DNA of 64,000 bases from Corynebacterium crudilactis. Lineage in GTDB: Bacteria; Actinomycetota; Actinomycetes; Mycobacteriales; Mycobacteriaceae. Shown here piece by piece: positions 7,279 through 15,829 of this stretch. The notes below the pieces were generated by a model. The model was not told where the DNA came from and searched no databases. It saw only the letters and a list, made by a program, of their open reading frames with translations. The stretch's first letter is position 1. Each line of letters opens with the position of its first letter. The position numbers were made by a program, and so were the translations under genes. Location: the NCBI RefSeq assembly GCF_001643015.1, contig NZ_CP015623.1, positions 80,641 to 144,640 on the forward strand, given 5' to 3'.

Positions 7279-7303
7279 TGTATCCTATCGGTGTTAGGAT
7301 ACA
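7279..7303. promoter_or_regulatory. Operator palindrome upstream of 6368-7243
   Basis: TGTATCCTA and TAGGATACA are perfect inverted repeats separated by 7 bp, about 36 bp upstream of the start codon. TAGGAT can also act as a leftward -10 box. Confidence 0.55.
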
Positions 7304-7396
7304 CTACCCCTGAGCTGGGGGAACAGCCCCGCCGTCACGCGCAGTGACAGCCCCCCGGCGACTGAGGGGAGCCTAGCGGCGGGGAGCGACCCCCCC

Positions 7397-7492
7397 TCCC
7401 CCAAAAGAAAAAGAAAAACACCACCGCCACAGGCGGAAAAACACACCCCAAAAAAGACAAAAAAGAAAAAGAAAAAAGAGAAAAGAAAACCT
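7397..7492. other. Polypurine (A/G) tract
   Basis: Almost pure A/G on the plus strand with a few CAC interruptions, including a long block of A5-6/G units at 7450-7490. Bounded by GC-rich stretches (CCCCCC at 7390 and CCCCCGCCCCCAAGGGG at 7504). No gene. It could be bent or triplex-forming DNA. Confidence 0.5.
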
Positions 7493-7649
7493 CTCGTCAT
7501 CTTCCCCCGCCCCCAAGGGGCGGTAAACGCTGGTGCGCGTCGTGGCGCTGCGAGGGCCGTGGCGGACTGCCGTAGTGAGCTGTTGTGGGTGTTGGCTGAG
7601 GGTGTGTTTGTTCGTGTGGTTGATGGTGGGTGTGTAGTTGACTGCGCGC

Positions 7650-8475
7650 GGCCACACACGCCTACGGCAGGACTGCGAACGCGGACTAGAGGATGTGTGT
7701 GTCACGGGGGCGAACCATAGTGCGCGCCGGGCTTTTCTTTTCAGGGCATCTGATGGTGCCCTCCCGGCGCGCGGCCACACACGCCTATGATGCGACTGGT
7801 GGAGCGAGTTGCGGATGTGTGTGTCACGGGGCTTGCGTGTGTGGGAGTGAAGCTAAGTCGGTTGGGGGTATCTGATAGTGCGTGGGCAGGGGGTTTGCTC
7901 TGGGGGTTTCTTCGGTGGTTTTCTTCCCCCGGCGAGGTGGTTGTTTTTGGTGGTGTGGTGGGGTCACCGACTGGTGGTTTGCCGGGGTTTCCCCCATGGG
8001 GAAGCTTCGGGAAGTAAACCACCAAAAAAAGGGGCACCCCTCCCGGCGCGGCCACACACGCCAACGATGCGACTAGTGACGCGACACTGGGATGTGTGTG
8101 TCACGGGAGTTCGGTGGGTGGGGTCTTCGCGTTGGTTGGTTGAGGGCATCTAAAAGTGCCAGTGGGGGCGCGGCCACACACGCCTACGATGCGACTGGTG
8201 GAGCGAGTTGCGGATGTGTGTGTCACCAGGCTTCTCTTGGGGGCGATTGGGCAAGTCTTTTTAGGGCATCTAAAAGTGCCAGTGGGGGCGCGGCCACACA
8301 CGCCAACGGCGGGTCTGGTGACGCGACACAAGGATGTATAAACCACGGGGCAAACCACAGTGCGCGCCGGGGTTCCCTTTTCCAGGGCAACTGGTTGGCA
8401 GGGGGTGGGGACGCCACCACACACGCCAACGAAAAGACCGGCAAAGCGCACCACTGGTGTGCACGTGTTGGGGCC
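7650..8475. repeat. Array of six structured ~55-bp repeats
   Basis: GGCCACACACGCC starts at 7650, 7773, 8050, 8172 and 8292, with a degenerate copy near 8413. In copies 1-4 it is followed after 27-28 bp by GGATGTGTGTGTCAC; copy 5 is decayed. The two blocks can pair (CACACACGCC with GGATGTGTGTG). Several units are preceded by a hairpin GGCATCTAAAAGTGCC. Between copies 1 and 2 a long nested inverted repeat begins GCGCGCCGGG and closes with CCCGGCGCGC. Frames crossing the array have no ribosome sites and are not credited. A cis-acting plasmid site (transfer, partition, incompatibility) or repeated RNA structures are the options. Confidence 0.7.
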
Positions 8476-8546
8476 TACACAAGTGCCACCACAGAACCCA
8501 GTTCGAGGGCACCAAGCAAGCCACACAGCGGGGGAAGAAAACTTCA

Positions 8547-8582
8547 AAAGCAGACTACAAAGCAGACTACAAAGCAGACTGC
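8547..8582. repeat. Three tandem 12-bp repeats
   Basis: AAAGCAGACTAC is repeated with a 12-bp period; the third copy ends GC. It lies just past the larger array in a gene-free stretch. Confidence 0.55.
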
Positions 8583-9116
8583 CGAAGCCACCCCCCAAGC
8601 AGCAACCACCGCACCGCCCCCTGTGGTGGGAAAAAGTGATCAAGGCCTGCTCCTTTTCACGCAGCGAAGCAAGGGGAAAGAGCGCCGCACGATCACGCCC
8701 ACCACACTGGCGGTTTCGACTCACCCACGGCGGTGCGCCCGGACACGAATGTCACCCAGAGGAAAGGAGGATTCAAGCGAGCGCCGAAACCACCTTTTCA
8801 CTGAGACATGAGGGTCAGCACCACCACAGGGAGACGAAACCCCAGACCCGACCCCACACGCTAAGCCAAGAAGCACCGCAGCGAAGCAAGGAACAGCGCG
8901 ACGAAGGAATAGCCCAGGGGGAGGGTGGTCGGCTCTGTCGTATGTATTTTGAAGTGTGTATGACATGTGCTGTGACCTGGTGTTATACGGTTTCAAGGGG
9001 GGTGGTTGGCTCTACCTATGCCCGGCATAGCGTGTAGCATACTTCGTTGTAGACCCCGTGGCATACCTCACGCGCCTGTTTGACTGGTGGTTTTTTGGTG
9101 TGCGTACAGGGGGTTG
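8583..9116. other. Gene-free stretch upstream of the transfer region
   Basis: No supported gene. It contains a perfect small palindrome CTATGC-CCG-GCATAG at 9016-9030, further GCATAC/GTATAC-like repeats between 8940 and 9075, and the short direct repeat CGCAGCGAAGCAAGG (8661 and 8879). Its position directly before the first transfer gene fits an origin of transfer or a regulatory site, unproven. Confidence 0.4.
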
Positions 9117-9138
9117 GTGAACAGCTTTTGGTTATGCT
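9117..9138 (+). promoter_or_regulatory. Shared promoter box (GTGAACAG-N8-TATGCT)
   Basis: GTGAACAG lies 16 nt before TATGCT, 27 bp upstream of the first transfer gene (9166). Confidence 0.6.
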
Positions 9139-9165
9139 GTGTGACTGTTACAGCAATGTTGAAAG

Positions 9166-10449
9166 GTGGCTGAGTTGGCTAGGATTGTGAGCCTGTCAGA
9201 GCAGGTGCGAGCACAGACCCCGTTGATACCGTCGAAGAGCGTGGGCGAACGGTTGCGCAGGCAGAGAAATCAAGGCTCAGAAGCGGGCAAAAAAGTGGGT
9301 GACGGGTGGGTGCGCACACCCGCCGACGATCTGTTTCTTGAGATGTCCACACGCCTGGGTGTCATCACTGTTTCACAGGCTCACCGATACATCTATCCCA
9401 CCCTGAAACCAGAGACTGTTCGCAAGCGAATTTCCATGATGGAACAAGCTGGTTTGGTGAAGAAAATCGACACCCTCGCATGGGCTGGCGTTGTCGTCTA
9501 TCCCACCGTTGCGGGGCGTCGCGCTGTGCTTGATGAAGACTCGCCACTTCTTGCGATGGAACCGCCCTCCGAATCGACCATGTTGCACCGGCTGTTGGTC
9601 ACCGAGGAAGCCCTCAAACTGGTTGCCCAAAACGTCGAAATCATTACTGAACGTGAAGCCCGCTTGTATGAGATGGGCATGACACCAGAGAAGATCGAAG
9701 ACCGCGACGTGTTCCTCGCCAGCAAAGGTGTGCGCCGAAGCGTGGACGGCTCCCGTGGTGTTGTCCCCACACACCAAAGCACCGAGCACGGCACCGTGGA
9801 TCGCTACCTCATTGTTCCCACCCCAGGTGCGGAATCCCAATACAGAATCCCTGATCTTTTTGAGGTCACCGCCCACGGGGAACTTCGCGCCATCGAAATC
9901 GAAATCACACCCAAACGCCCCGCCCGTTTCAGAGCAATTCTTGCCGCCTATCGTGAAGCCTGCGTCGGCCACAACCCCGTCCCCCATGGTGTGAAAAAAA
10001 CACTCAAAGAAACCGGCCCCATCCTCCGCCAACTCGCAGGTGTGCGTTGGATCGCCACCGACCCAGTTATGGCCATGCTTCGCGGCTACCCCGACGGCAT
10101 CAATCCTTTCAGCGGAAAAGAAGACATCGGCATGGTGCGACCCCTATGGAACAGCCAAATCGACACACACCTTTTCTTCTCACATCCCTCCACCTGGAAC
10201 CTCGACCGAAAAGCCTACCCACTCTCCACCGCACCACTCGACGTTTCCCACGACCCCGGCCTAGAATACGCACTCCACCAAGCAGTCCTCCCCGCCAATT
10301 TCAGATCCACCATCCGCGAATGGAGAAAATGGCGAAAAATCTGGCAACAAGAAACCGCCAACGACACCAACCCCACCGACTTCACCCAATGGCTCCGCGC
10401 GCCGGGAACGTTGGCGAGGGTGCAGCAAATGGGTGGGCGAACCAGCTAA
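9166..10449 (+). CDS. Replic_Relax-type conjugation/replication-relaxation protein
   Basis: 427 residues from a GTG; the start is uncertain because the GAAAG motif abuts it. Residues about 45-130 look like a winged helix (TRLGVITVSQAHRYIYPTLK). The centre holds IPDLFEV and RAIEIEITPKRPARF (about 228-255), which matches the PD-(D/E)xK-like pattern of the actinobacterial replication-relaxation family (Replic_Relax) as I know it. Such genes commonly sit next to TraG-type coupling proteins on actinobacterial conjugative elements. It may take the place of, or assist, a relaxase, since no standard relaxase is visible here. Preceded by the shared box at 9117-9138. Confidence 0.65.
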   Translation: MAELARIVSLSEQVRAQTPLIPSKSVGERLRRQRNQGSEAGKKVGDGWVRTPADDLFLEMSTRLGVITVSQAHRYIYPTLKPETVRKRISMMEQAGLVKKIDTLAWAGVVVYPTVAGRRAVLDEDSPLLAMEPPSESTMLHRLLVTEEALKLVAQNVEIITEREARLYEMGMTPEKIEDRDVFLASKGVRRSVDGSRGVVPTHQSTEHGTVDRYLIVPTPGAESQYRIPDLFEVTAHGELRAIEIEITPKRPARFRAILAAYREACVGHNPVPHGVKKTLKETGPILRQLAGVRWIATDPVMAMLRGYPDGINPFSGKEDIGMVRPLWNSQIDTHLFFSHPSTWNLDRKAYPLSTAPLDVSHDPGLEYALHQAVLPANFRSTIREWRKWRKIWQQETANDTNPTDFTQWLRAPGTLARVQQMGGRTS

Positions 10450-10482
10450 ACCCACCCCACCTGTTTGTGTGTGAAAAAGTTT

Positions 10483-10504
10483 GTGCACACCTCCCTGCGA
10501 CAAT
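10483..10504 (+). promoter_or_regulatory. Shared promoter box (GTGCACAC-N8-GACAAT)
   Basis: Same layout as the other transfer boxes, 42 bp upstream of the coupling-protein gene. Confidence 0.6.
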
Positions 10505-10545
10505 CGGTGCAGCAATGATTGTTTATGGAAAGGTGTGTGCGCACA

Positions 10546-13032
10546 ATGGGACTTTTCGGCTCGTCAAAAGCTGATGACACCGACAGTAAAAAGTCAGAGA
10601 AAAAATCTGGTGGAATCGTCCTCCCCCTCACTGTTGCCGGGGTGGCAGCCATGGCGTTGGAACCCCTTGTCCTCCCCATCTTTGTGACGTTAGTGATTGT
10701 GGGTGAGCGTCGAAAAATTAGACTGTCCCGCTGGTGGTTGGCTACTGGTGTTGGCACCATCATTGCGTTGGCTGCATCAGGTCTGAATTTTTCCCGGTTG
10801 GGAAGTTGGTTCCTCTCCGCGCCTGCAGCGTTGTGGGGTAGTCGGATTCCGGACTCACTTGATGTTCCAGTTTTACCCACCATTGCAGCGATGTCGTCTG
10901 ACACATCCACCGCATTGTTGTGGTTGCAGCATTGTCTTGTGGCAGCACCGACCGCGCTGTTTGGTATGTCGTTGTGGTGGTGGTGGCGTTCCTATGCACT
11001 CCAAATTTTGGGTGAAAACGAGGGTGCGAAATATTCGAATCGACGCCCCGTTGGGTGGTTGGATCGACGCCGCATTAAACGTAATGAGATTGCCGTGCGC
11101 TCAGGGGACTGGTCACAGAAAAACCCTGGGGGTATTGCTCTAGGAATCGGCACCTATGGTGATGTTGCCAGCACTGTTGTCGATGATGTGAAAAAAGCTG
11201 TTGCGGTGGTGGGCACCTCCCGTTCCGGTAAAACTCGTTTGGCTAATTCGATTGCAGCGCAGCAAGTTCACGAAATGCAGGGTGGGCACATCACCATCTG
11301 TTACAAGGGTGCTGATGATGTGGCACGCGCCAAGGCTGAACTCGCCCACGAAATGGGTGTTCCGTTTCTTCACTTCAAGTTGATGCCACCAACTGGTGGT
11401 GGGTATAAAGCTCCGCATCCTTATGCCCCGAATCGGCCAGCGCACTACGATCCGTTCCAGCACGGCAACGGCGCATCAAAAGCAGCGATGCTGTTGAATT
11501 CTGTTCCCCGAGACGGTGACGCTGCAGTCTACGAACGTAAAGCATCGGAGGCAGTGAAACTGGCCTACGACATTGCAGCGCTCACCGGTTTTGATAAGCA
11601 GAAAACGGAGACTGGTGCACCTGTGAGTGGTCTTGCCGTGTTGGCTCGACTCCTCGACCCGGACACTCTGGTCAAAATGGGTCTGTCTGTCACAGTGGAG
11701 CAGGTGCGTGGTGCCCACCCGTATCTGTCTCAGGCAGCCGCAGAGTCAAAAGTGGGTGCCATTCACAGCCGTATCGAGGCATTCAAAATTGAGTTGGGTC
11801 GTTCCAGTTCCACACTGTCTGGCGCATTGGAGGATGTGCGTTCCACGGTAGCGTCCTACGTCAACGACTCGGCTGCAGGTTCGTTCCTCTCACCTGGTTC
11901 CATCCCGTCGTTGCGGATTGATTTGGTGCGCGCGATTTTGCGCAACGAAATCATTGTTTTCTCCCTCCCGGCGCAGGAATATCCGGAGATGGCGTCGATG
12001 ATTGGCACGATGGTGTTGTTGGATCTGCAAAACGCGGTGGCCACCCTTCGAGACAAGCGAAACATCATTGCCGAACGCTACGACAATGAGGGTGAACAGC
12101 GCCCCGGTGGCCCTGATGGAACGCCCTGGAATCCGTTGGTGGTGCAGTTGGAGGAAATTGGTTCGGTGAAGTCCACGGCAGCTGCAGAAGCCATGCTGGG
12201 GCTGTTTAACAAGTCTGCCGATGTGGGCATTAGGCCTATCCTGTCTACCCAGTCACTGTCAGATATTGAGGCAGTTGATGGCAGTGGTGTGTGGCTTCGC
12301 CAGCTCACCGCGCAGCTGGATCATTTGATTACTTTTCAGCTCTCAGAGTCGCATGATTCGGAGAAGGTGGCAGCGTTTTCCGGCATGGTGGAAAAGAAGC
12401 TTCCCACGGAGTCGAATTCGGTGGAAAACAACCGCACAGGCCTGTTTAGAAGCGCCACAGCGGTCAACGATCTACGGTCGCAGCCCCAGGAGCTTAACCG
12501 TATCCCTGTGGGTGAGGCGTTGGGTTTGGATCGGTCTTTGGGGCAGCTGTTGTGGGTGTCGAAGGTGCCTAAACTGTCGGCGGTGCACACCACCGGCAAG
12601 GAAGGCCCCAACAACTGGTTTGAGGCGTTGCAAATCGCCCCAGTCTATGAGAAGCCACAGGACTGGAATCCGTTTGATGATGCTGACATGGTTGCCCAAT
12701 ACCGTGAGGATCGAGACGATTCTTTTAAAGCATTGTTGAAAGATTTGGAGGAGGATGCGGTTCTTCACCAGGTGCTGGATGATGACGAAGAAAGCGTCGA
12801 TATTGAGCAAGGTGTGATCACCCCGAAGCCGTCGTCACTCACCCCAATCCCGGCCCCGCAGGAGCCGTCCACACCGCATGATCCGATGCCGGTGGACAGT
12901 GCCGCAGAGTTCCATCCCACCGATGAGGACATCCCAGCCCACCTTGACTCACACGACGATCCCTACAGTGATCCGTATGGCGGTTCCACCATTGAAACCT
13001 TTGATGATGGCAAGGATAACGATCTATGGTGA
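10546..13032 (+). CDS. VirD4/TraG-family type IV coupling ATPase
   Basis: About 828 residues. N-terminal membrane helices (about 22-75 and 120-150) precede a Walker A GTSRSGKTR (about 220-228). A Walker B-like segment PLVVQLEEIG lies near 531-540, followed by a Q/S-rich STQSLSD motif typical of TraG/VirD4. The acidic Pro-rich tail (750-828) is probably a substrate- or partner-binding region. Coupling proteins deliver the relaxosome to the secretion channel. I chose the ATG at 10546 (MGLFGSSKADDTD); in-frame ATG and GTG codons lie up to 27 bases upstream near GGAAAGG, so the exact start is open. A strong terminator follows at 13068-13105. Confidence 0.8.
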   Translation: MGLFGSSKADDTDSKKSEKKSGGIVLPLTVAGVAAMALEPLVLPIFVTLVIVGERRKIRLSRWWLATGVGTIIALAASGLNFSRLGSWFLSAPAALWGSRIPDSLDVPVLPTIAAMSSDTSTALLWLQHCLVAAPTALFGMSLWWWWRSYALQILGENEGAKYSNRRPVGWLDRRRIKRNEIAVRSGDWSQKNPGGIALGIGTYGDVASTVVDDVKKAVAVVGTSRSGKTRLANSIAAQQVHEMQGGHITICYKGADDVARAKAELAHEMGVPFLHFKLMPPTGGGYKAPHPYAPNRPAHYDPFQHGNGASKAAMLLNSVPRDGDAAVYERKASEAVKLAYDIAALTGFDKQKTETGAPVSGLAVLARLLDPDTLVKMGLSVTVEQVRGAHPYLSQAAAESKVGAIHSRIEAFKIELGRSSSTLSGALEDVRSTVASYVNDSAAGSFLSPGSIPSLRIDLVRAILRNEIIVFSLPAQEYPEMASMIGTMVLLDLQNAVATLRDKRNIIAERYDNEGEQRPGGPDGTPWNPLVVQLEEIGSVKSTAAAEAMLGLFNKSADVGIRPILSTQSLSDIEAVDGSGVWLRQLTAQLDHLITFQLSESHDSEKVAAFSGMVEKKLPTESNSVENNRTGLFRSATAVNDLRSQPQELNRIPVGEALGLDRSLGQLLWVSKVPKLSAVHTTGKEGPNNWFEALQIAPVYEKPQDWNPFDDADMVAQYREDRDDSFKALLKDLEEDAVLHQVLDDDEESVDIEQGVITPKPSSLTPIPAPQEPSTPHDPMPVDSAAEFHPTDEDIPAHLDSHDDPYSDPYGGSTIETFDDGKDNDLW

Positions 13033-13067
13033 TCACCTCGTAGCCATCTAAAACAACCCCCGCCCAG

Positions 13068-13105
13068 ACCCGCCGAATCGTGGTTTTTCCACCACGTCGG
13101 CGGGT
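13068..13105 (+). terminator. Terminator after the coupling-protein gene
   Basis: Stem ACCCGCCGA/TCGGCGGGT with an inner CGTGG/CCACG stem, followed by TTT. The next promoter box begins only 4 bp later. Confidence 0.65.
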
Positions 13106-13108
13106 TTC

Positions 13109-13130
13109 GTGCACACCCACCGTTTACGGT
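13109..13130 (+). promoter_or_regulatory. Shared promoter box (GTGCACAC-N8-TACGGT)
   Basis: Begins immediately after the preceding terminator and lies 39 bp before the TcpC-like gene. Confidence 0.6.
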
Positions 13131-13168
13131 GTCCCACATACGTTTGACAACGATGTTGAGGACAACAC

Positions 13169-14872
13169 ATGAGCACACCAACAATTGATGGCCTTTTCTG
13201 CGAGGAAGACCTTGTTCTGCCGCAAGGATTTCGCCCCTACACCCCACCTGGGGTCGATAAACCTATCAAAATCCCCACCAGGATCAAGGCTTTCCGCCCA
13301 CTCCATGAAAAATCAATAAACCAGCTGAAACCCATTTTCGATACGTTTTTCGAGGAAACCCGCGCTGCAGCCGCCAAGAAAAACAGTATCCTCATTCAGC
13401 CATCCATCCCCGCAGAACCCGCACCAGCGTTCCCACACGCACCCATGCCCGTCGATGACCCCACCGACAAGGTAGCTCCTGGCGTGGATGACGTGTTCAT
13501 CGTGGTCGATGATCGACGCCAATTCCTCAACCTGCAGGAACACGACGCCGATAAAGGCATCTACGTCGCCCTAGACGGCTCCCACGACGGCGCACAACCG
13601 CTGTTAGCTAAAGAAGGCAGCAAAACCCCCATCTACACCGATGCGGACGGCTTTGAACTGCCGGAAAAGCCCACCATGTTAAAGAAACTGGGCAGCAAAC
13701 TCGGCAACAGCGATCACCTAGCCGGCAAAGAAGATGACTTCATTGTCTACACCAAAGAGGGCATCCCGATCGGCAACTTCGACACTGTAGCCGTGGGGCG
13801 ACCACCAGCGGAGGGGCGCAGCAAACGCGGTGTCCGTGCGCTCGGTATTGCCACTGTGGCGTTGGGTGCGGTTCTTCTCACCGGTTTTGTTGGCGGCACG
13901 TTTATTGGCCGGTCGGCGGTTCCTGCAGCTGGGCAGATCACCGCCACCGAAGCGCAGGCTTATAACCTCAACCAGTTCCCTGTGGATGCGGGTGCATCGT
14001 TTGCCCAGCACTATCTCACGTTGTGTCTCACCCACCCCCAATATCGTGAAGATATTGAGACTCGTGAAGAAATGATGGCCGGTATGGCAGCCAGTGGTGT
14101 GGCAGAAAACTGTGGCTGGGAACAAGGTGGTGCGGTTACCGCTCCGACTTCTGTGGTGTTTAACGGCGATGTGGAGGAGCGACACGAGTACACCAGCGGA
14201 AAAGTCGCCTACCTAGGATTTTTCGTGACCATGAGCGATGGACGCCACTTCACAGCCACCGTCCCTGTGTGGGCAGGAGACAACGGTGAGGGACGCAGCG
14301 CCTACTCCATCGTCGGTTCTGTGGGAATGACAGCCGCGACCGCGCTGGCAGGTTCCCCAGAAATGTCGAGCGGACTCTACCAAGACCGCACGCTGGCATC
14401 GCAGCTGACCCCAACGCTGGAAACGTTCTTCAAAGCGTGGGCAGACAGCAACACCCAGGAGCTTGATGCGTTGGTGGCGACTTCTGCCACTGGTGATGTG
14501 CGTGTTGGTTTGGATGGCACGGTTCAGCAACCAGCGGTCAACAGCGTCACTGTGTACCCGAGTATTGCTCCCACGGAGATTTCTGGCAGTACCGCGACCT
14601 ACAACTACGTCGATGGTGATTCTGTTACTGCGATGGTTAATTTGACGTGGACAGTGAAAGACGAGGCTGGTGGGTATCAACAGCCGGTGGGTTATCGCGT
14701 GAAAATGACCAGGGAAGCCGGTAAATGGGTGGTTTCTGGGATTCAATCGGGCGCTGTTGTTGCTGATGGTTCCTCGAATGGTTCTGGTGCTGCACAACAG
14801 TCTGTGGGTGCCACGGTTTCAGGTGGGTTTGGGGATGTTTCCAATGCGGAGGGCGCTGGAACTGCAGGTTAA
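13169..14872 (+). CDS. TcpC-family (VirB8-like) conjugal transfer protein
   Basis: 567 residues. A long Pro/acidic cytoplasmic region (1-215) is followed by one membrane helix (about 221-245, GIATVALGAVLLTGFVGG). An extracytoplasmic part then shows two NTF2-like halves (about 262-395 and 410-545), the arrangement of TcpC, the Gram-positive VirB8 counterpart. It ends in a Ser/Gly-rich tail. ATG at 13169 preceded by GAGGAC. It probably scaffolds the transfer channel in the membrane. The extended N-terminus is unusual compared with TcpC of Firmicutes plasmids. Confidence 0.7.
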   Translation: MSTPTIDGLFCEEDLVLPQGFRPYTPPGVDKPIKIPTRIKAFRPLHEKSINQLKPIFDTFFEETRAAAAKKNSILIQPSIPAEPAPAFPHAPMPVDDPTDKVAPGVDDVFIVVDDRRQFLNLQEHDADKGIYVALDGSHDGAQPLLAKEGSKTPIYTDADGFELPEKPTMLKKLGSKLGNSDHLAGKEDDFIVYTKEGIPIGNFDTVAVGRPPAEGRSKRGVRALGIATVALGAVLLTGFVGGTFIGRSAVPAAGQITATEAQAYNLNQFPVDAGASFAQHYLTLCLTHPQYREDIETREEMMAGMAASGVAENCGWEQGGAVTAPTSVVFNGDVEERHEYTSGKVAYLGFFVTMSDGRHFTATVPVWAGDNGEGRSAYSIVGSVGMTAATALAGSPEMSSGLYQDRTLASQLTPTLETFFKAWADSNTQELDALVATSATGDVRVGLDGTVQQPAVNSVTVYPSIAPTEISGSTATYNYVDGDSVTAMVNLTWTVKDEAGGYQQPVGYRVKMTREAGKWVVSGIQSGAVVADGSSNGSGAAQQSVGATVSGGFGDVSNAEGAGTAG

Positions 14873-14890
14873 AAACATTGTGCGCAGTTT

Positions 14891-14912
14891 GTGAACACCC
14901 CTCGTGCATACT
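14891..14912 (+). promoter_or_regulatory. Shared promoter box (GTGAACAC-N8-CATACT)
   Basis: Same spacing as the other boxes. It drives the VirB2/TcpE/VirB4 operon beginning at 14956. Confidence 0.65.
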
Positions 14913-14955
14913 GCATGAGTATTTCTTCCCAACCTCTTCAATCTAGGAGTTTTTC

Positions 14956-15264
14956 ATGAGTTTTAAGGAATTCATTCTCGCCCAGGAAGTCAACGTCAGC
15001 CCTGGCGGATCAGGCGGATCAGGCGGTGTGACCCCCATTGTTGATGTTGCCAACACCTTGACCGCAGATGTTCGAACAATTGCGGTTTCCATTGCGATGT
15101 TTTTCTTTGTCATTGCATGTATTTACGGATTTTTCACGTACAAAAACGGTATCACCAGAACAGCTGGCATCATCTTGGGAATTTTGATTCTTGTCATGGT
15201 TCTTGCTGGTGGCACTGCGTTGATTACGTGGGCAGTGGACTGGGCAAACTCTCTTACTAGTTAA
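14956..15264 (+). CDS. Small two-helix VirB2-like transfer protein
   Basis: 102 residues. A Gly/Ser-rich N-terminal linker (residues 17-26) precedes two membrane helices (about 41-63 and 69-94) joined by a short basic loop (TYKNGITRTAG). AGGAG lies 7 bases upstream. Position before TcpE- and VirB4-like genes, size and topology fit a pilin-like VirB2 role, inferred from synteny rather than from a clear motif. First gene of an operon running to 18855. Confidence 0.55.
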   Translation: MSFKEFILAQEVNVSPGGSGGSGGVTPIVDVANTLTADVRTIAVSIAMFFFVIACIYGFFTYKNGITRTAGIILGILILVMVLAGGTALITWAVDWANSLTS

Positions 15265-15289
15265 GAAAGTAATTCTGTTAGGAGTTTTA

Positions 15290-15829
15290 ATGCAGTACCT
15301 CGATTACACATCACTGGTTAACCACAGGGAGCGCATGTGGAATATCGAAGGCACCTCACTTGCGAAGTTGGGTGGTCTAGATATTCCAGCGTTGTTCACC
15401 GCACTGGGTCTTGCGATACCTGCCACTGTGATTGTTGGTGCTGTATTTCTTCTACTAGGAATTCCGTTACCTTTCCTTTTCATTGCTTTACCTGCCATCG
15501 CGGTTGTTTTGTATTCACTTTTCACACGAGAAACCGTAAAAAATACCCCAAAAGAGCTACTGCTTCGATTCGTGGCACGCACCGCACAACCCAAGCGCTA
15601 CATCTCAGGCATGGATGCAGGAAATCAGCCCACAGAAATGACCTGGCAAGTCATTTTGTGGCGTCCCGAGTGGGCGAATATTCGTATCGGCAGCCCACGC
15701 AGGTACACCAGCTACGACCCCGCACCAATCAGTGAGGAAAACCGCAGCATCATCGACCCGACAGACGCCGGTGAACTAATGGGCTGGAAACGATTTATCA
15801 GCGTAGAAGACGAAAGGAATATGGCATGA
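15290..15829 (+). CDS. TcpE/VirB3-like membrane protein
   Basis: 179 residues with two adjacent membrane helices (about 32-75) and a soluble basic C-terminal half. TAGGAG lies just upstream. Gram-positive conjugation systems carry a TcpE/PrgI-type protein of this size and topology immediately before the VirB4 ATPase, as here. Its stop overlaps the start of the VirB4 gene by 4 bases (ATGA), so translation is coupled. Family assignment rests on topology and context. Confidence 0.6.
   Translation: MQYLDYTSLVNHRERMWNIEGTSLAKLGGLDIPALFTALGLAIPATVIVGAVFLLLGIPLPFLFIALPAIAVVLYSLFTRETVKNTPKELLLRFVARTAQPKRYISGMDAGNQPTEMTWQVILWRPEWANIRIGSPRRYTSYDPAPISEENRSIIDPTDAGELMGWKRFISVEDERNMA

Noticed and set aside
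7650..8475. Repeats considered as a CRISPR array
   Set aside because: Repeat units are imperfect and carry internal complementary blocks, spacings are irregular (about 120-280 bp), and no cas gene is present.
7294..9037. Several open frames of 60-240 codons across the repeat region
   Set aside because: They cross the repeats on both strands, lack ribosome sites and have low-complexity translations.
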